The notes under the pieces were generated by a model. It saw only the letters and a list, made by a program, of their open reading frames with translations. It was not told the DNA's origin and did no database searches. From Prevotella sp. 885 (lineage in GTDB: Bacteria > Bacteroidota > Bacteroidia > Bacteroidales > Bacteroidaceae): a DNA stretch of 64,000 bases. Of the stretch, positions 9,243 to 17,829 are shown piece by piece (the stretch's first letter is position 1; every line of letters begins with the position of its first letter). The position numbers and the translations under genes were made by a program. The stretch is taken from NCBI RefSeq assembly GCF_002265625.1, contig NZ_NOVE01000002.1, positions 1 through 64,000 of the forward strand, written 5' to 3'.

Positions 9243-10346
9243 ATGAACCAGACAGTACACAGACTTCTCCGTGCGCTCATGATGATGTTCATGTTAGCGC
9301 TTTTGCCGTTGTGCACACATGCCCGTCAGTTTGTTGTTGACCAGCCTTTGTCAGACAGCGTACGTTGTGAAGAGGTGGTCAGAAACGACACGGCGTGGAC
9401 AACGAAAGGCGGGAATGCGCATATATATCTGCGCAATGGCGAGATAATCGATTCCTGCGGCTCTATATATAAGAGCAGCATAGTCTTCAGACACGGCAGC
9501 AAGTATTATTATCTCTCGCGCCACTCGCTTCTATGGAGCCGCACCAATGCGGATTATCTCTCTGATCCGATGACCTTCAAGCAGCACCTTGTCCATTCTT
9601 CTGTGGGACGTTTCTACAGTACGCTGTGGGCTTGCTGGACTGTTATTGGGCTTTTTGCCGTAGTAGTCATCATGCTGATATGCTGCAGGTTCTGGCCTCT
9701 TGCCATGGCTCAGGCATTGCAGGTGGTGATGCCGTTCAGCCTGTTTGCCGTTGCCGTCATTGAGGCGTTGGGCTATTGGGTGATGGGTAGCGACGCGTTC
9801 TGGTGGTGTAGTTCGGAGCGATATGGCTTCTTCGGCGTGGTGCTCCGTCTCATACCTTTCGTTTTCGTTGTTGGCTTTCAGGTTGTCAGTATCGGAATGT
9901 ATGACTGGGTGTTGTTCCTTAACGACGGACCTGACAGTTCTCGCTCCATACACGTCAAGCCGGCAGCCGTCTGCATGGTGTTGTTCCTGCCTATAATGAT
10001 AGGTCTGATAATCGTTGCAGAGCTTGTCTTCAGCCATACACCCGTATGGGCGGAATGGGTTATCGCTCTGTTCAGTATCGGCATCCTGCTTTACGGCATC
10101 GGCAAGACGCTGATGCTCAACATCCGGGAGACTAACGTGTGGAAGGGAACGCTCCTTACCGTCTTCGTCATCGTTTACATCATCGGATGTATTGTGGTGA
10201 CAGTCTCTCTCGTTATGGTGGTGCTCAAGGTTATCTTCCAGTTGCTTTGTGCCCTGTTCCTGCTCTCTATTTTGTTAGGTGGTTCGGCAGGAAACAACAA
10301 GATATATAAGGACCGCTACGGAAATCTATACAGACGAATATCATAA
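9243..10346 (+). CDS. Polytopic membrane protein of the Hsp70 cluster
   Basis: An unrecognised 367-residue protein. It has a probable signal peptide (residues 1-27, with LMMMFMLALLPLCTHA) and an exported segment of about 90 residues. Six to seven hydrophobic segments follow, starting near residue 122 (TVIGLFAVVVIMLICC) and ending with a long hydrophobic stretch near 300-350. The tail NKIYKDRYGNLYRR is cytoplasmic in style. It follows the previous gene by 2 bases, which indicates tight translational coupling. Function is unknown; the context suggests a membrane module working with the lid-less Hsp70. Confidence 0.7.
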   Translation: MNQTVHRLLRALMMMFMLALLPLCTHARQFVVDQPLSDSVRCEEVVRNDTAWTTKGGNAHIYLRNGEIIDSCGSIYKSSIVFRHGSKYYYLSRHSLLWSRTNADYLSDPMTFKQHLVHSSVGRFYSTLWACWTVIGLFAVVVIMLICCRFWPLAMAQALQVVMPFSLFAVAVIEALGYWVMGSDAFWWCSSERYGFFGVVLRLIPFVFVVGFQVVSIGMYDWVLFLNDGPDSSRSIHVKPAAVCMVLFLPIMIGLIIVAELVFSHTPVWAEWVIALFSIGILLYGIGKTLMLNIRETNVWKGTLLTVFVIVYIIGCIVVTVSLVMVVLKVIFQLLCALFLLSILLGGSAGNNKIYKDRYGNLYRRIS

Positions 10347-10361
10347 TAAAGAAGACCTGAT

Positions 10362-10973
10362 ATGCCAATCATAATTCATACCCACAAGACAGAGCGTCCG
10401 CTGATAGGCAAAAGCCATTGGTGGGGCGCCCCTGACCTGCCGGCGGACACGCCTTTTCCGTACGTGACGCTTGACGACGGCACGCCTGAACCGCTCACCT
10501 TTGTCTGTCAGATACGTTGCGAGGACCTCGCTGCACACGACCCTGACGGACTCTTGCCGCACGAGGGAATGCTGTATGTCTTCGCGCCGCTCGACCATTA
10601 TCTCGGCGATATGGACAGCCCGCTCGACTATCACACCAAGCCGTGCGTCTTCTATACGCACCGCACCGACAATCTCCAGCCTTACGAGATGTGCTGGGAG
10701 GGAACCGATGAGAGCGTGTTCGAACCTGCCGAGGAGATAGAGTTCGAGTATACTGACGAGCCTTCCGGCGACGGACACCGCCTGCTCACCCAGCCTTACG
10801 AGGACGAGGTGGCTCTGCAGCACGCCGGACAGCTGTGTCTGCTCCAGATAGATGAGGACGACCGTTGGTCACTCCATTTCTATGACTGTGGCTCTTACTT
10901 CGTCTTCCTGCCCGATGGCGAGCTGAAGCCCGAGGAATGGCAGCAGACCGATAGCGCAATGTTCTATTATTAA
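10362..10973 (+). CDS. DUF1963 (YwqG-like) protein
   Basis: A 203-residue soluble protein. The pattern KSHWWGAPDLPADTPFPY near the start, FVCQIRCEDLA in the middle and the C-terminal GQLCLLQIDEDDRWSLHFYDCG...FVFL are typical of DUF1963, a family of unknown function often found near polymorphic-toxin or housekeeping loci. It is 15 bases from the previous gene and is probably part of the same transcription unit. Confidence 0.75.
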   Translation: MPIIIHTHKTERPLIGKSHWWGAPDLPADTPFPYVTLDDGTPEPLTFVCQIRCEDLAAHDPDGLLPHEGMLYVFAPLDHYLGDMDSPLDYHTKPCVFYTHRTDNLQPYEMCWEGTDESVFEPAEEIEFEYTDEPSGDGHRLLTQPYEDEVALQHAGQLCLLQIDEDDRWSLHFYDCGSYFVFLPDGELKPEEWQQTDSAMFYY

Positions 10974-11018
10974 AGGTATCTGTCCCAATGTTACTAACCC
11001 TACGAAAAAGATAAAGAT

Positions 11019-11699
11019 ATGGAAGAAACGTATGATCTTAAAGCCTATAAGGAGGAATACCGTCGTGTGCTTGACCTTGCCGAGAGCAAGCCGCTCGAAA
11101 AGACCGCAGAGGCTCTCGACCTTTATTATGACGTCTGCTGCGGTTGCGTTCTTGTGGCAGAGGCGAGTCTGCGTGAGCAGGAAAGCGAGTGGGAGATAGC
11201 CTCGCTGTGCAGAGTGCTGCTCAAGTATGCCGCATGGCTTGAGGAGTTCGACCACATGCTTGACTCCGCATACAGCGTTGTAAGCCGCTTCGAGGATTGT
11301 CTTATGGATCATCCGCGCCTTAAGCTTCGCCTTCTCGAGCTTGAGCTTGCCATCGTGCGACGCATAGAAGCGCTCCACGATCACGAACTCTCGCATGCCG
11401 AATATCTGGAAAGAGACATCAGCCTATATAAGCGCAACATCTACTTTGCCGACAACGACCAGCTCGACTCCATTGAGCAGACCGGATACGGCCTTAAGAA
11501 AGACCCCGTGGAATGGACAGCACGTTGGGAAGAGGTGATAGATGAGGCTGACCGCATGACAGAGGAGAAGCTGAAGGATCATCCGCGCGGCATGGGCTTT
11601 TGCCACGGTTTTTGGCATGAACGTCAGAAAGCGCTGAGAAAGCTTGGCGTTGTGTGGCGCTGCCCGACGGAAATGAATCCCGGAACGATGTTCGATTGA
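11019..11699 (+). CDS. Hypothetical helical protein, end of Hsp70 cluster
   Basis: 226 residues, predicted almost entirely helical and rich in Glu, Leu and Arg. The C-terminal motif MGFCHGFWHERQKAL followed by a short tail ending PGTMFD looks conserved in style, and I have the impression of similar endings in other Bacteroidales hypotheticals, but I cannot name a family. The start ATG follows a 45-base spacer. It is the last plus-strand gene of the cluster. Confidence 0.65.
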   Translation: MEETYDLKAYKEEYRRVLDLAESKPLEKTAEALDLYYDVCCGCVLVAEASLREQESEWEIASLCRVLLKYAAWLEEFDHMLDSAYSVVSRFEDCLMDHPRLKLRLLELELAIVRRIEALHDHELSHAEYLERDISLYKRNIYFADNDQLDSIEQTGYGLKKDPVEWTARWEEVIDEADRMTEEKLKDHPRGMGFCHGFWHERQKALRKLGVVWRCPTEMNPGTMFD

Positions 11700-11726
11700 T
11701 ACATCGTCCGGTAAGTTCTGCCGAAA

Positions 11727-12962
11727 TCAGAATCTGAATCCGAAGAACATCCTAACCCTCCATTTGTTTCGTTTTAGCTGGAGGTGGTCCTCATCACCAG
11801 CCACGGAGTAGTTGTATACGGCTGTGGCTCCGGCGAACTTGTTTCGCCAGGAATATACGGCGGCGGCTCGACTGGTGATGATGGCGGAAGGGAAGTGATA
11901 TTCCATGTTGTGGCGTTCGGTATGCTTCACGCCGTCGTCAGTTACGGTAGTGGTCTTCGTATAGTCGTGCGAATACACTGTTACTGTGGGCAAGGCGGAG
12001 AGATGGAACAGGAAACGGTGGAAAGCCACAAGGTTAAAGGCATAGCCGGCGCCTACAGCCCATTCGTTGAGGCGGATGGTAAGGTCATCGGTGGTGGTCT
12101 TCGACCCGTCGAAGCTTGCTCCGATCATCCAGCTGCCGGCGCTGCGCTTCTGTATGTAGCTTTGGCTGAAGGCAGCAGGGAAGGAGAACTTGCGCGAGTT
12201 GAAGGCATAATAGAAGTTGATGTTTATGGCGTTCTGCGATATCTTTCCTTTGGGGATGTCTATGCGTTCCGTGCCGTTGTCCTTATGACCGTGCAGCGTC
12301 TTCGACGAGAGGTAAACCACGTCAAAGCCATAACGGTTGCTGTACGAGTTGAGATTGAATTCAAAGTCCTTGCTCTTGCCGGCAAGCTTTGCAGGATTGA
12401 CTGCCACGCCGGCTGCCAGTCCGCGATATGCCACTGCCATACTCAGCGTACCGCGGCAGTCCGCCATCACGTGCGTGCGGTTCTCCACGTCCTGCGTCAC
12501 CGTTGTGGTCTGCATATCAGCCCCCGAGAGATTGCCTCTGAACTTGATGGTCCAGCGTGCGTCGGGACGTGAGATATAATTGGTGTCGAATCTTACCTTC
12601 TTGTATTTGGCAGCGAGGATGGAGTCGCCCCAGAACAGCTTTCGGTCATAGAAGCTCAACCGTCGCTGTATTTTCGAGTAATGCTTCATAATCCTCTGCT
12701 TCTTCTTCTCGCTCATTCGGCTCTTGTCCAGTTCAGCCATGAAGATGGAGTCGCCCCATTGCAGCATTTGTCCGCGGTCTGCCGACTTCCTGAGTTCCTT
12801 TCTGAGGCTGTCCGCTATGCAAAGCAACTGCTTCAGCTTCTTGCGCGGCTTCTTTTCCTGCGCCTCTGCCGCGCCGACCGCCATAAACGACATCACCACC
12901 GCAAGCAACAGCGCCCGCAGCAACATCCCGTATCCATTATTTAGCTTGAGAATTCCGAACAT
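11727..12962 (-). CDS. DUF4421 outer-membrane-type protein
   Basis: 411 residues from the chosen start, MFGILKLNNGYGMLLRALL. The longer frame to 13019 would include the promoter, so it is rejected. A signal peptide ends near AEAQEKK. The segment RFDTNYISRPDARWTIKFRGNLSG matches the DUF4421 opening, and the rest has the alternating pattern of a beta barrel ending in the aromatic residue of RMFFGFRF. Probably an outer-membrane protein of unknown role. It converges with the Hsp70 cluster with a 27-base gap. Confidence 0.75.
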   Translation of the reverse strand: MFGILKLNNGYGMLLRALLLAVVMSFMAVGAAEAQEKKPRKKLKQLLCIADSLRKELRKSADRGQMLQWGDSIFMAELDKSRMSEKKKQRIMKHYSKIQRRLSFYDRKLFWGDSILAAKYKKVRFDTNYISRPDARWTIKFRGNLSGADMQTTTVTQDVENRTHVMADCRGTLSMAVAYRGLAAGVAVNPAKLAGKSKDFEFNLNSYSNRYGFDVVYLSSKTLHGHKDNGTERIDIPKGKISQNAININFYYAFNSRKFSFPAAFSQSYIQKRSAGSWMIGASFDGSKTTTDDLTIRLNEWAVGAGYAFNLVAFHRFLFHLSALPTVTVYSHDYTKTTTVTDDGVKHTERHNMEYHFPSAIITSRAAAVYSWRNKFAGATAVYNYSVAGDEDHLQLKRNKWRVRMFFGFRF

Positions 12963-12990
12963 ATTATTTAGGTTTGTGTTTTGTAGAATG

Positions 12991-12998
12991 CAAAAGTA
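12991..12998 (-). promoter_or_regulatory. Putative -7 element of the DUF4421 gene
   Basis: On the minus strand TACTTTTG lies 28 bases upstream of the selected start codon and supports that start over the one at 13019. Confidence 0.55.
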
Positions 12999-13059
12999 AC
13001 TAATAGTTAGGAATCTCAATTATCATACACGCTATTTTTTCTTGGTGGCAAACAGGAAT

Positions 13060-14450
13060 TTAGCGGTGAGACGAATTAAGACTGTATTCACAAGTAGCCA
13101 AGACAAACATAGGAGGCTATGGCGTCTCGCCGTAGCCCCGCAGCCTCCCATAGCAGAACACCAATCAGCGCCGTGTCCTGAAGGGACACGTATCTATCAG
13201 AAACCCACTGCAAGCTCCGAAGGAGCGCAGCTGTGGGATAAGCAACCCCTCACCTTCTCTTGGTTCCGCAAAGCGGGACCGACTATACTCATAGGTCAGT
13301 CCCCCTTCGGGGAACTATATGGGGTGGAAGTGTCGCACGTACCCACAGCTGCGCTGCTTCGCAGCTTGCAGTGGGTTTCTGATGGAAGGTCCCGCTTCGC
13401 GGAACCCACAGCTCATACTCAATCTGCTGGTTGTTCGTGGGTGCGTGGCTATGCCATGCAAATATCGTACAAAGAGTAAAAACATGTTACAAAATAAAAA
13501 TTGATTTTAGAGTTCTGGATTGCTGTTTTTATGGTGTTATGCTGTGCAAACAGCACCCATACTTAACAATAGCGCCACTTTTACAGTACAATAGTGGCAC
13601 TATTAGAGTGCAATAGTGGCGCTATTGTATGATAAAAGTGGCACTATTAGAGTGTAAAAGTGGCGCTATTGCAACCCTATGAGGCTTGTTTAGCTCAGTC
13701 TTTCATTGCACACTTCTCCTCTAAATAGCGTAATATGCAGAATGTCAGCATGTTGTCGCTGCACGCTCAAAACTCAAGAATTTCGCACCAAAGATTTAGT
13801 AGTGCGCTCAAATGGGAGTATTGAGCGTTAGAAATGCAAATATTGTCTCGGACGGCAAGGCGTCCGAATTAGGAATTTTGAATTTTGAGTTCTTGCTTAG
13901 GCAAGCGGCAAAGCCGAGCGGTGAATTATTCTCGGCTTCGCCTGCGATTTTGAATTATTCAATTGTGAATTACAGCAGACAAGGCAAACATAGGAGGCTA
14001 TGGCGTCTCGCCGTAGCCCCGCAGCCTCCCATTGTATAAATTACTTCATTTGCTTGCAGCCTCCCATAGCATAACACTTCAATCAGCGCCGTGTCCCGAG
14101 GGGACACGTATCTATCAGAAACCCACTGCAAGCTCCGAAGGAGCGCAGCTGTGGGATAAGCAACCCCTCACCTTCTCTTGGTTCCGCAAAGCGGGACCGA
14201 CTATACTCATAGGTCAGTCCCCCTTCGGGGAACTATATATGGAAGGGATGAGATAGCGCACGTACCCACAGCTGCGCTGCTTCGCCGCTTGCAGTGGGTT
14301 TCTGATGGAAGGTCCCGCTCCGCGGAACCCGCAGCTCATACTCAATCTGCTGGTCGTTCGTGGGTGCGTGGCTACGGCGGGACGCCATAGCCTCCTATGT
14401 TTGTCACGGCAGCTTGTGGCTTTCATCCAATAATTCGCTTCGATAAAAAT
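13060..14450. repeat. Palindromic intergenic repeat block, copy 2 (double)
   Basis: About 1.4 kb without a credible gene. Two tandem copies of one layout are present (13108-13450 and 13989-14373). Each has module A (AGGAGGCTATGGCGTCTCG), module B (AAACCCACTGCAAGCTCC...), several short hairpins (CCCCCTTCGGGG, GTTCCGCAAAGCGGGAC) and module C, the reverse complement of B. Between them are an array of AATAGTGGCACTATT-type palindromes (about 13565-13677) and a block around CAAGAATTTCGCACCAAAG (13775-13845). The segment 13300-13677 is nearly identical to 54173-54555. Confidence 0.8.
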
Positions 14451-14577
14451 TCGTTGTTTCGCCGTCTAAGGCAATATGTACTTCGCTTTGTTAATTCGTC
14501 TTACCTCTAAACTGCAATTTTTAATCTTCCTCAAACAAAAAAACGAATAAATCATTTGTGGAGCGGCTAAATTTAGT

Positions 14578-14585
14578 TAAATTTG
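14578..14585 (+). promoter_or_regulatory. Putative -7 element of the two-component operon
   Basis: TAAATTTG lies only 5 bases before the chosen ATG at 14591. A transcript from it would have almost no leader. Confidence 0.5.
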
Positions 14586-14590
14586 TAGAT

Positions 14591-15118
14591 ATGACCCATA
14601 CTTACAACACTCTCGTAGTCGTGGATGACAATGCTGCCATCCTTACGGCCCTTAAGATTTGCCTTGCTGCGGAGTTTGAGCGCATTGTCACGCTGACATC
14701 GCCAGACACGCTTGTCGCCACTCTTGCCAAAGAGGAGGCGGTGGACGCCGTGTTGCTCGACATGAACTTCTCGCTTGGCGTCAATACCGGGCAGGACGGA
14801 CTGTTCTGGCTGCGGACCATCAAGAAGCTCCATCCCAATACGCCCGTCATCCTGATTACGGCTTACGCCGACGTGCAACTGGCGGTGAAGGGACTGAAGT
14901 ATGGGGCTGCCGACTTCGTCACGAAGCCATGGGACAACGACCGCCTCATTGCCGCGCTGCACGAAGCCATCGACAAGAGCCGGGAGGTCATTCCGCTCGA
15001 GCAGATGGAGCAGGAGCATGTGCAGAGAGCTGTGGATCAATGCCACGGCAATATGAGCCGGACTGCCGAAATGCTCGGCATAACAAGGCAGACGCTCTAT
15101 AAGAAGCTGAAGAAATAA
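14591..15118 (+). CDS. Response regulator, receiver plus Fis-type HTH
   Basis: 175 residues from MTHTYNTLVVVDDN. The receiver domain shows Asp12/Asp13, phospho-acceptor Asp57 (LLDMNF), Thr90 and Lys112 (TKPW). A C-terminal Fis-like helix-turn-helix (about 138-175, MSRTAEMLGITRQTLYKKLKK) follows directly. The central AAA+ sigma-54 domain of NtrC is absent, giving the RegA/ActR-like layout. It acts as a DNA-binding regulator phosphorylated by the kinase 14 bases downstream. The longer frame from 14558 is rejected because it would overlap the promoter. Confidence 0.88.
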   Translation: MTHTYNTLVVVDDNAAILTALKICLAAEFERIVTLTSPDTLVATLAKEEAVDAVLLDMNFSLGVNTGQDGLFWLRTIKKLHPNTPVILITAYADVQLAVKGLKYGAADFVTKPWDNDRLIAALHEAIDKSREVIPLEQMEQEHVQRAVDQCHGNMSRTAEMLGITRQTLYKKLKK

Positions 15119-15131
15119 AAACCAGAGATAA

Positions 15132-16007
15132 ATGACCCCATATTATATCATAGCAGCTCTCGCAGCCGTCATCGTCATCATGATTCTTTGGCAATGGCGC
15201 CACCAACGGCTGCTCTCGCTGCGTGCCCAGCTGATGCGTGAGGCGCTGCACAACCATGACTTCTCCTTCCGCTTGCCCACGGACGGACTGCTCGCCGGTG
15301 AGCGCGACCTGCAGTCGGCGCTTAACGACACGGGCTTGGAGGTGAGCCGGCTGCTGGCGAGGAACGAGGTGGAGTCGTGGCAGAAGCTGACGCGCATTCT
15401 GACGCACGAGATTATGAACGCCACTACGCCCATCTCATGCATAAGCCAGGCTTACATGAGCAGCCCTGCCGTTAAGGGCACACCGCTGGAGGAGGGCATC
15501 AGAGCCATACACGACACCTGCGCTTCGCTGAACGTCTTCGTGGACAGTTATCGCAAGATAACGCAACTCCAGAAGGCTGTCATTACCGACGTAAGCCTTA
15601 AGCCGTTCTTCGGCGGCATGAGTGCCATGTACGCCAATCTAAGGTTCAGCTGCGACATAGAGGACGACGTCACTATTCGTGCAGACGAGAACATGCTGCG
15701 GCAGGTGATGGCAAATCTGACGAAAAACGCTGTGGAGGCAGGAGCGCACCGCATGGACATACGCCTCAGACAGCAGGATGACCATACCGACATACTCGTC
15801 AGCAACGACGGCTGTCCGATGAAGCCGGAGGTGGCACGCGAGGTGTTCGTGCCGTTCTTCACGACGAAGAAAAGCGGGTCGGGCATAGGGCTGCCGCTGT
15901 CGCGCCAGATGATGATGGCGCAGGACGGCGACCTCTCGCTCGCCGAACGCCCCGTGCCGTCATACAGCACCACATTCATACTCACACTACAAACTTATAC
16001 CAAATAA
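15132..16007 (+). CDS. Sensor histidine kinase, short form
   Basis: 291 residues. One N-terminal membrane segment (residues 3-20) is followed by a short cytoplasmic linker, the H box THEIMNATTPIS with phospho-acceptor His92, the N box NLTKNAVEAG and the G box GSGIGLPLS. No periplasmic sensor domain is present, so the signal must be sensed in the membrane, in the linker or through a partner. The H box and overall build resemble NtrY-type kinases. It is paired with the response regulator just upstream. Confidence 0.88.
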   Translation: MTPYYIIAALAAVIVIMILWQWRHQRLLSLRAQLMREALHNHDFSFRLPTDGLLAGERDLQSALNDTGLEVSRLLARNEVESWQKLTRILTHEIMNATTPISCISQAYMSSPAVKGTPLEEGIRAIHDTCASLNVFVDSYRKITQLQKAVITDVSLKPFFGGMSAMYANLRFSCDIEDDVTIRADENMLRQVMANLTKNAVEAGAHRMDIRLRQQDDHTDILVSNDGCPMKPEVAREVFVPFFTTKKSGSGIGLPLSRQMMMAQDGDLSLAERPVPSYSTTFILTLQTYTK

Positions 16008-16029
16008 ATAGATACATTCTTTAATATAT

Positions 16030-17112
16030 ATGTCTCACGAAACAATGATGCGCCTCAGAGACTTCTCTTGCGGACTGTTCTTCATGCTGCAGGTGTCTGG
16101 CACCATCGTAATGTACATAAAAGGCAGAAAGCACAAGCTGCAGCGCTCAGCCTTCTACTTCATGTTTTATCTGCTTCTGATAAGCGTATTCGAGTTTTAC
16201 GTCTTCTTCATTGACAATATCCTCGGCAGCCAGGAGCGACCCGTCACCGACATGCTGCAGACCACAGCCGTGCCGTTGGCGCTGTTTCTGCTTTATCGCC
16301 TCACCCATCCTTACAACATGCGCTTCGTGGCAGCAGCCTGCAATGTGGCGCCATACGTCCTTGCCATCTCCTCATACATCGTACAGCCTGACAGAAACGT
16401 GTATGAAGCCATTCTGTGGGTGGCGCTTGCACACTCCATATTCATCATCCTCTACGGAGCCTATGCCGTGAAGCGATTCAACAGCATCATCATCCAGTCG
16501 TTCTCTTCAGACGATCGGCTCTCGCTCCGCTGGATGTGGTACATTCTGGCGCTCTTTCTGGTGCTCGCAGCGACGTGGTTCGTAGCCACAAAGACAAAGT
16601 CGCCGCTCGGTGCTGCAGCGTATAACGCCATCTGCTCCAGCATCTTTGCGTCGCTCTGCTACTTCATCTACCGTCAGGAAGACATGCTCGAGATTCTTGA
16701 CGCATCGAATAAGGATAAGGCAAAGGCTGACGTTACTGACACGCCCCCGTTGACGTTGAAGGCGATGGACAATGCAGGTCCGGACTACCACTTTGCGCAG
16801 CATCTGGAGAAGGTGTTCGTGGAGGACGAGATATTCCTCAATCCCACACTCAACATCAACGACCTCGCACAGGCGCTCCACACCAACCGCACATACATAT
16901 CCAACTATCTGAACCAACAGCTCGACACCTCATTCTACGAGTATGTGAACGGATGGCGAGTGGACAAGGCGAAGCAGCTTCTCACCAATACGGAACTGAC
17001 GCTCGAAGAGATAACGATGCAGTCAGGATTTAACTCGCTGAGCAGCTTCCGCCGCTACTTCGTCTCGGCTACGGGACTGACGCCTTCTGCCTACAGACGC
17101 CGTAATAAATAA
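16030..17112 (+). CDS. Membrane-bound AraC-family regulator
   Basis: 360 residues. The first 220 hold about seven hydrophobic helices (for example SAFYFMFYLLLISVFEFYVFFI and WMWYILALFLVLAATWFVA). The last 100 form an AraC DNA-binding domain: first HTH NINDLAQALHTNRTYISNYLN, second HTH LTLEEITMQSGFNSLSSFRRYF, then the typical TGLTPSAYR end. This 7TM-AraC layout is common in Bacteroidota. It starts 22 bases after the kinase and may share that operon, but the target genes are not evident. Confidence 0.85.
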   Translation: MSHETMMRLRDFSCGLFFMLQVSGTIVMYIKGRKHKLQRSAFYFMFYLLLISVFEFYVFFIDNILGSQERPVTDMLQTTAVPLALFLLYRLTHPYNMRFVAAACNVAPYVLAISSYIVQPDRNVYEAILWVALAHSIFIILYGAYAVKRFNSIIIQSFSSDDRLSLRWMWYILALFLVLAATWFVATKTKSPLGAAAYNAICSSIFASLCYFIYRQEDMLEILDASNKDKAKADVTDTPPLTLKAMDNAGPDYHFAQHLEKVFVEDEIFLNPTLNINDLAQALHTNRTYISNYLNQQLDTSFYEYVNGWRVDKAKQLLTNTELTLEEITMQSGFNSLSSFRRYFVSATGLTPSAYRRRNK

Positions 17113-17131
17113 CATATATACATATATACAC

Positions 17132-17797
17132 ATGAACGTAAAGATAGACCCTTCATGGAAGGAGCACATCGGAGCGGAGTTCGGTAAGCCTTACTTCGAG
17201 CAACTCACCTCCTTCGTGCGCCACGAATACGCCACACAGACCTGCTATCCTCCGGGCAGCCTCATATTCAATGCTTACAACCTTTGTCCGTTCGATAAGG
17301 TGAAGGTGGTGATAATAGGGCAGGACCCTTATCATGAGCCGGGACAGGCTCACGGACTGAGCTTCTCCGTGGCAGACGGAGTGGCGTTGCCGCCGTCGTT
17401 GCAGAACATCTTCAAGGAGATACAGGCTGACCTCGGCAAGCCCATTCCCGCCTCAGGCGACCTCACGCGATGGGCTAAGCAGGGTGTGCTGCTGCTCAAC
17501 GCCACGCTGACCGTGCGGGCGCATCAGGCGGCAAGCCATCAGCGCCATGGCTGGGAGGCTTTCACCGACGCCACCATACACGCCCTCTCCGAAGGACGTG
17601 AGCACTTAGTGTTCATACTCTGGGGAGGCTACGCACGCTCCAAGGCGTCGCTCATCGACGCTAAGAAGCACCTCATCCTACAGTCGGTTCATCCCTCTCC
17701 GCTCTCCGCCAACCGCGGAGGATGGTTCGGCAATCACCACTTCTCGCAATGCAACGCATACCTGCAGCAATGGGGAGAAGCGCCGATAGAATGGTAG
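17132..17797 (+). CDS. ung: Uracil-DNA glycosylase
   Basis: Removes uracil from DNA as the first step of base excision repair. The 221-residue protein has the catalytic water-activating motif GQDPYH (63-68, Asp65), the uracil-stacking LLLNATLTVR region and the minor-groove loop HPSPLSANRGG with the catalytic His near the C-terminus. Family 1 assignment is clear. It follows the AraC regulator by 19 bases. Confidence 0.97.
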   Translation: MNVKIDPSWKEHIGAEFGKPYFEQLTSFVRHEYATQTCYPPGSLIFNAYNLCPFDKVKVVIIGQDPYHEPGQAHGLSFSVADGVALPPSLQNIFKEIQADLGKPIPASGDLTRWAKQGVLLLNATLTVRAHQAASHQRHGWEAFTDATIHALSEGREHLVFILWGGYARSKASLIDAKKHLILQSVHPSPLSANRGGWFGNHHFSQCNAYLQQWGEAPIEW

Positions 17798-17829
17798 TAA
17801 GAAGAAGTAAAAAAAACAAGAATGACATT

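Noticed and set aside
11784-12572. 262-residue plus-strand frame
   Set aside because: Antisense to the DUF4421 gene.
13565-13677. CRISPR array
   Set aside because: Regular palindromes are present, but the spacers are nearly identical to each other, units are too short and no cas gene is in the window.
13042-14390. Several 60-145 residue frames in the repeat block
   Set aside because: They are translations of the palindromic modules and recur only where the DNA repeat recurs.
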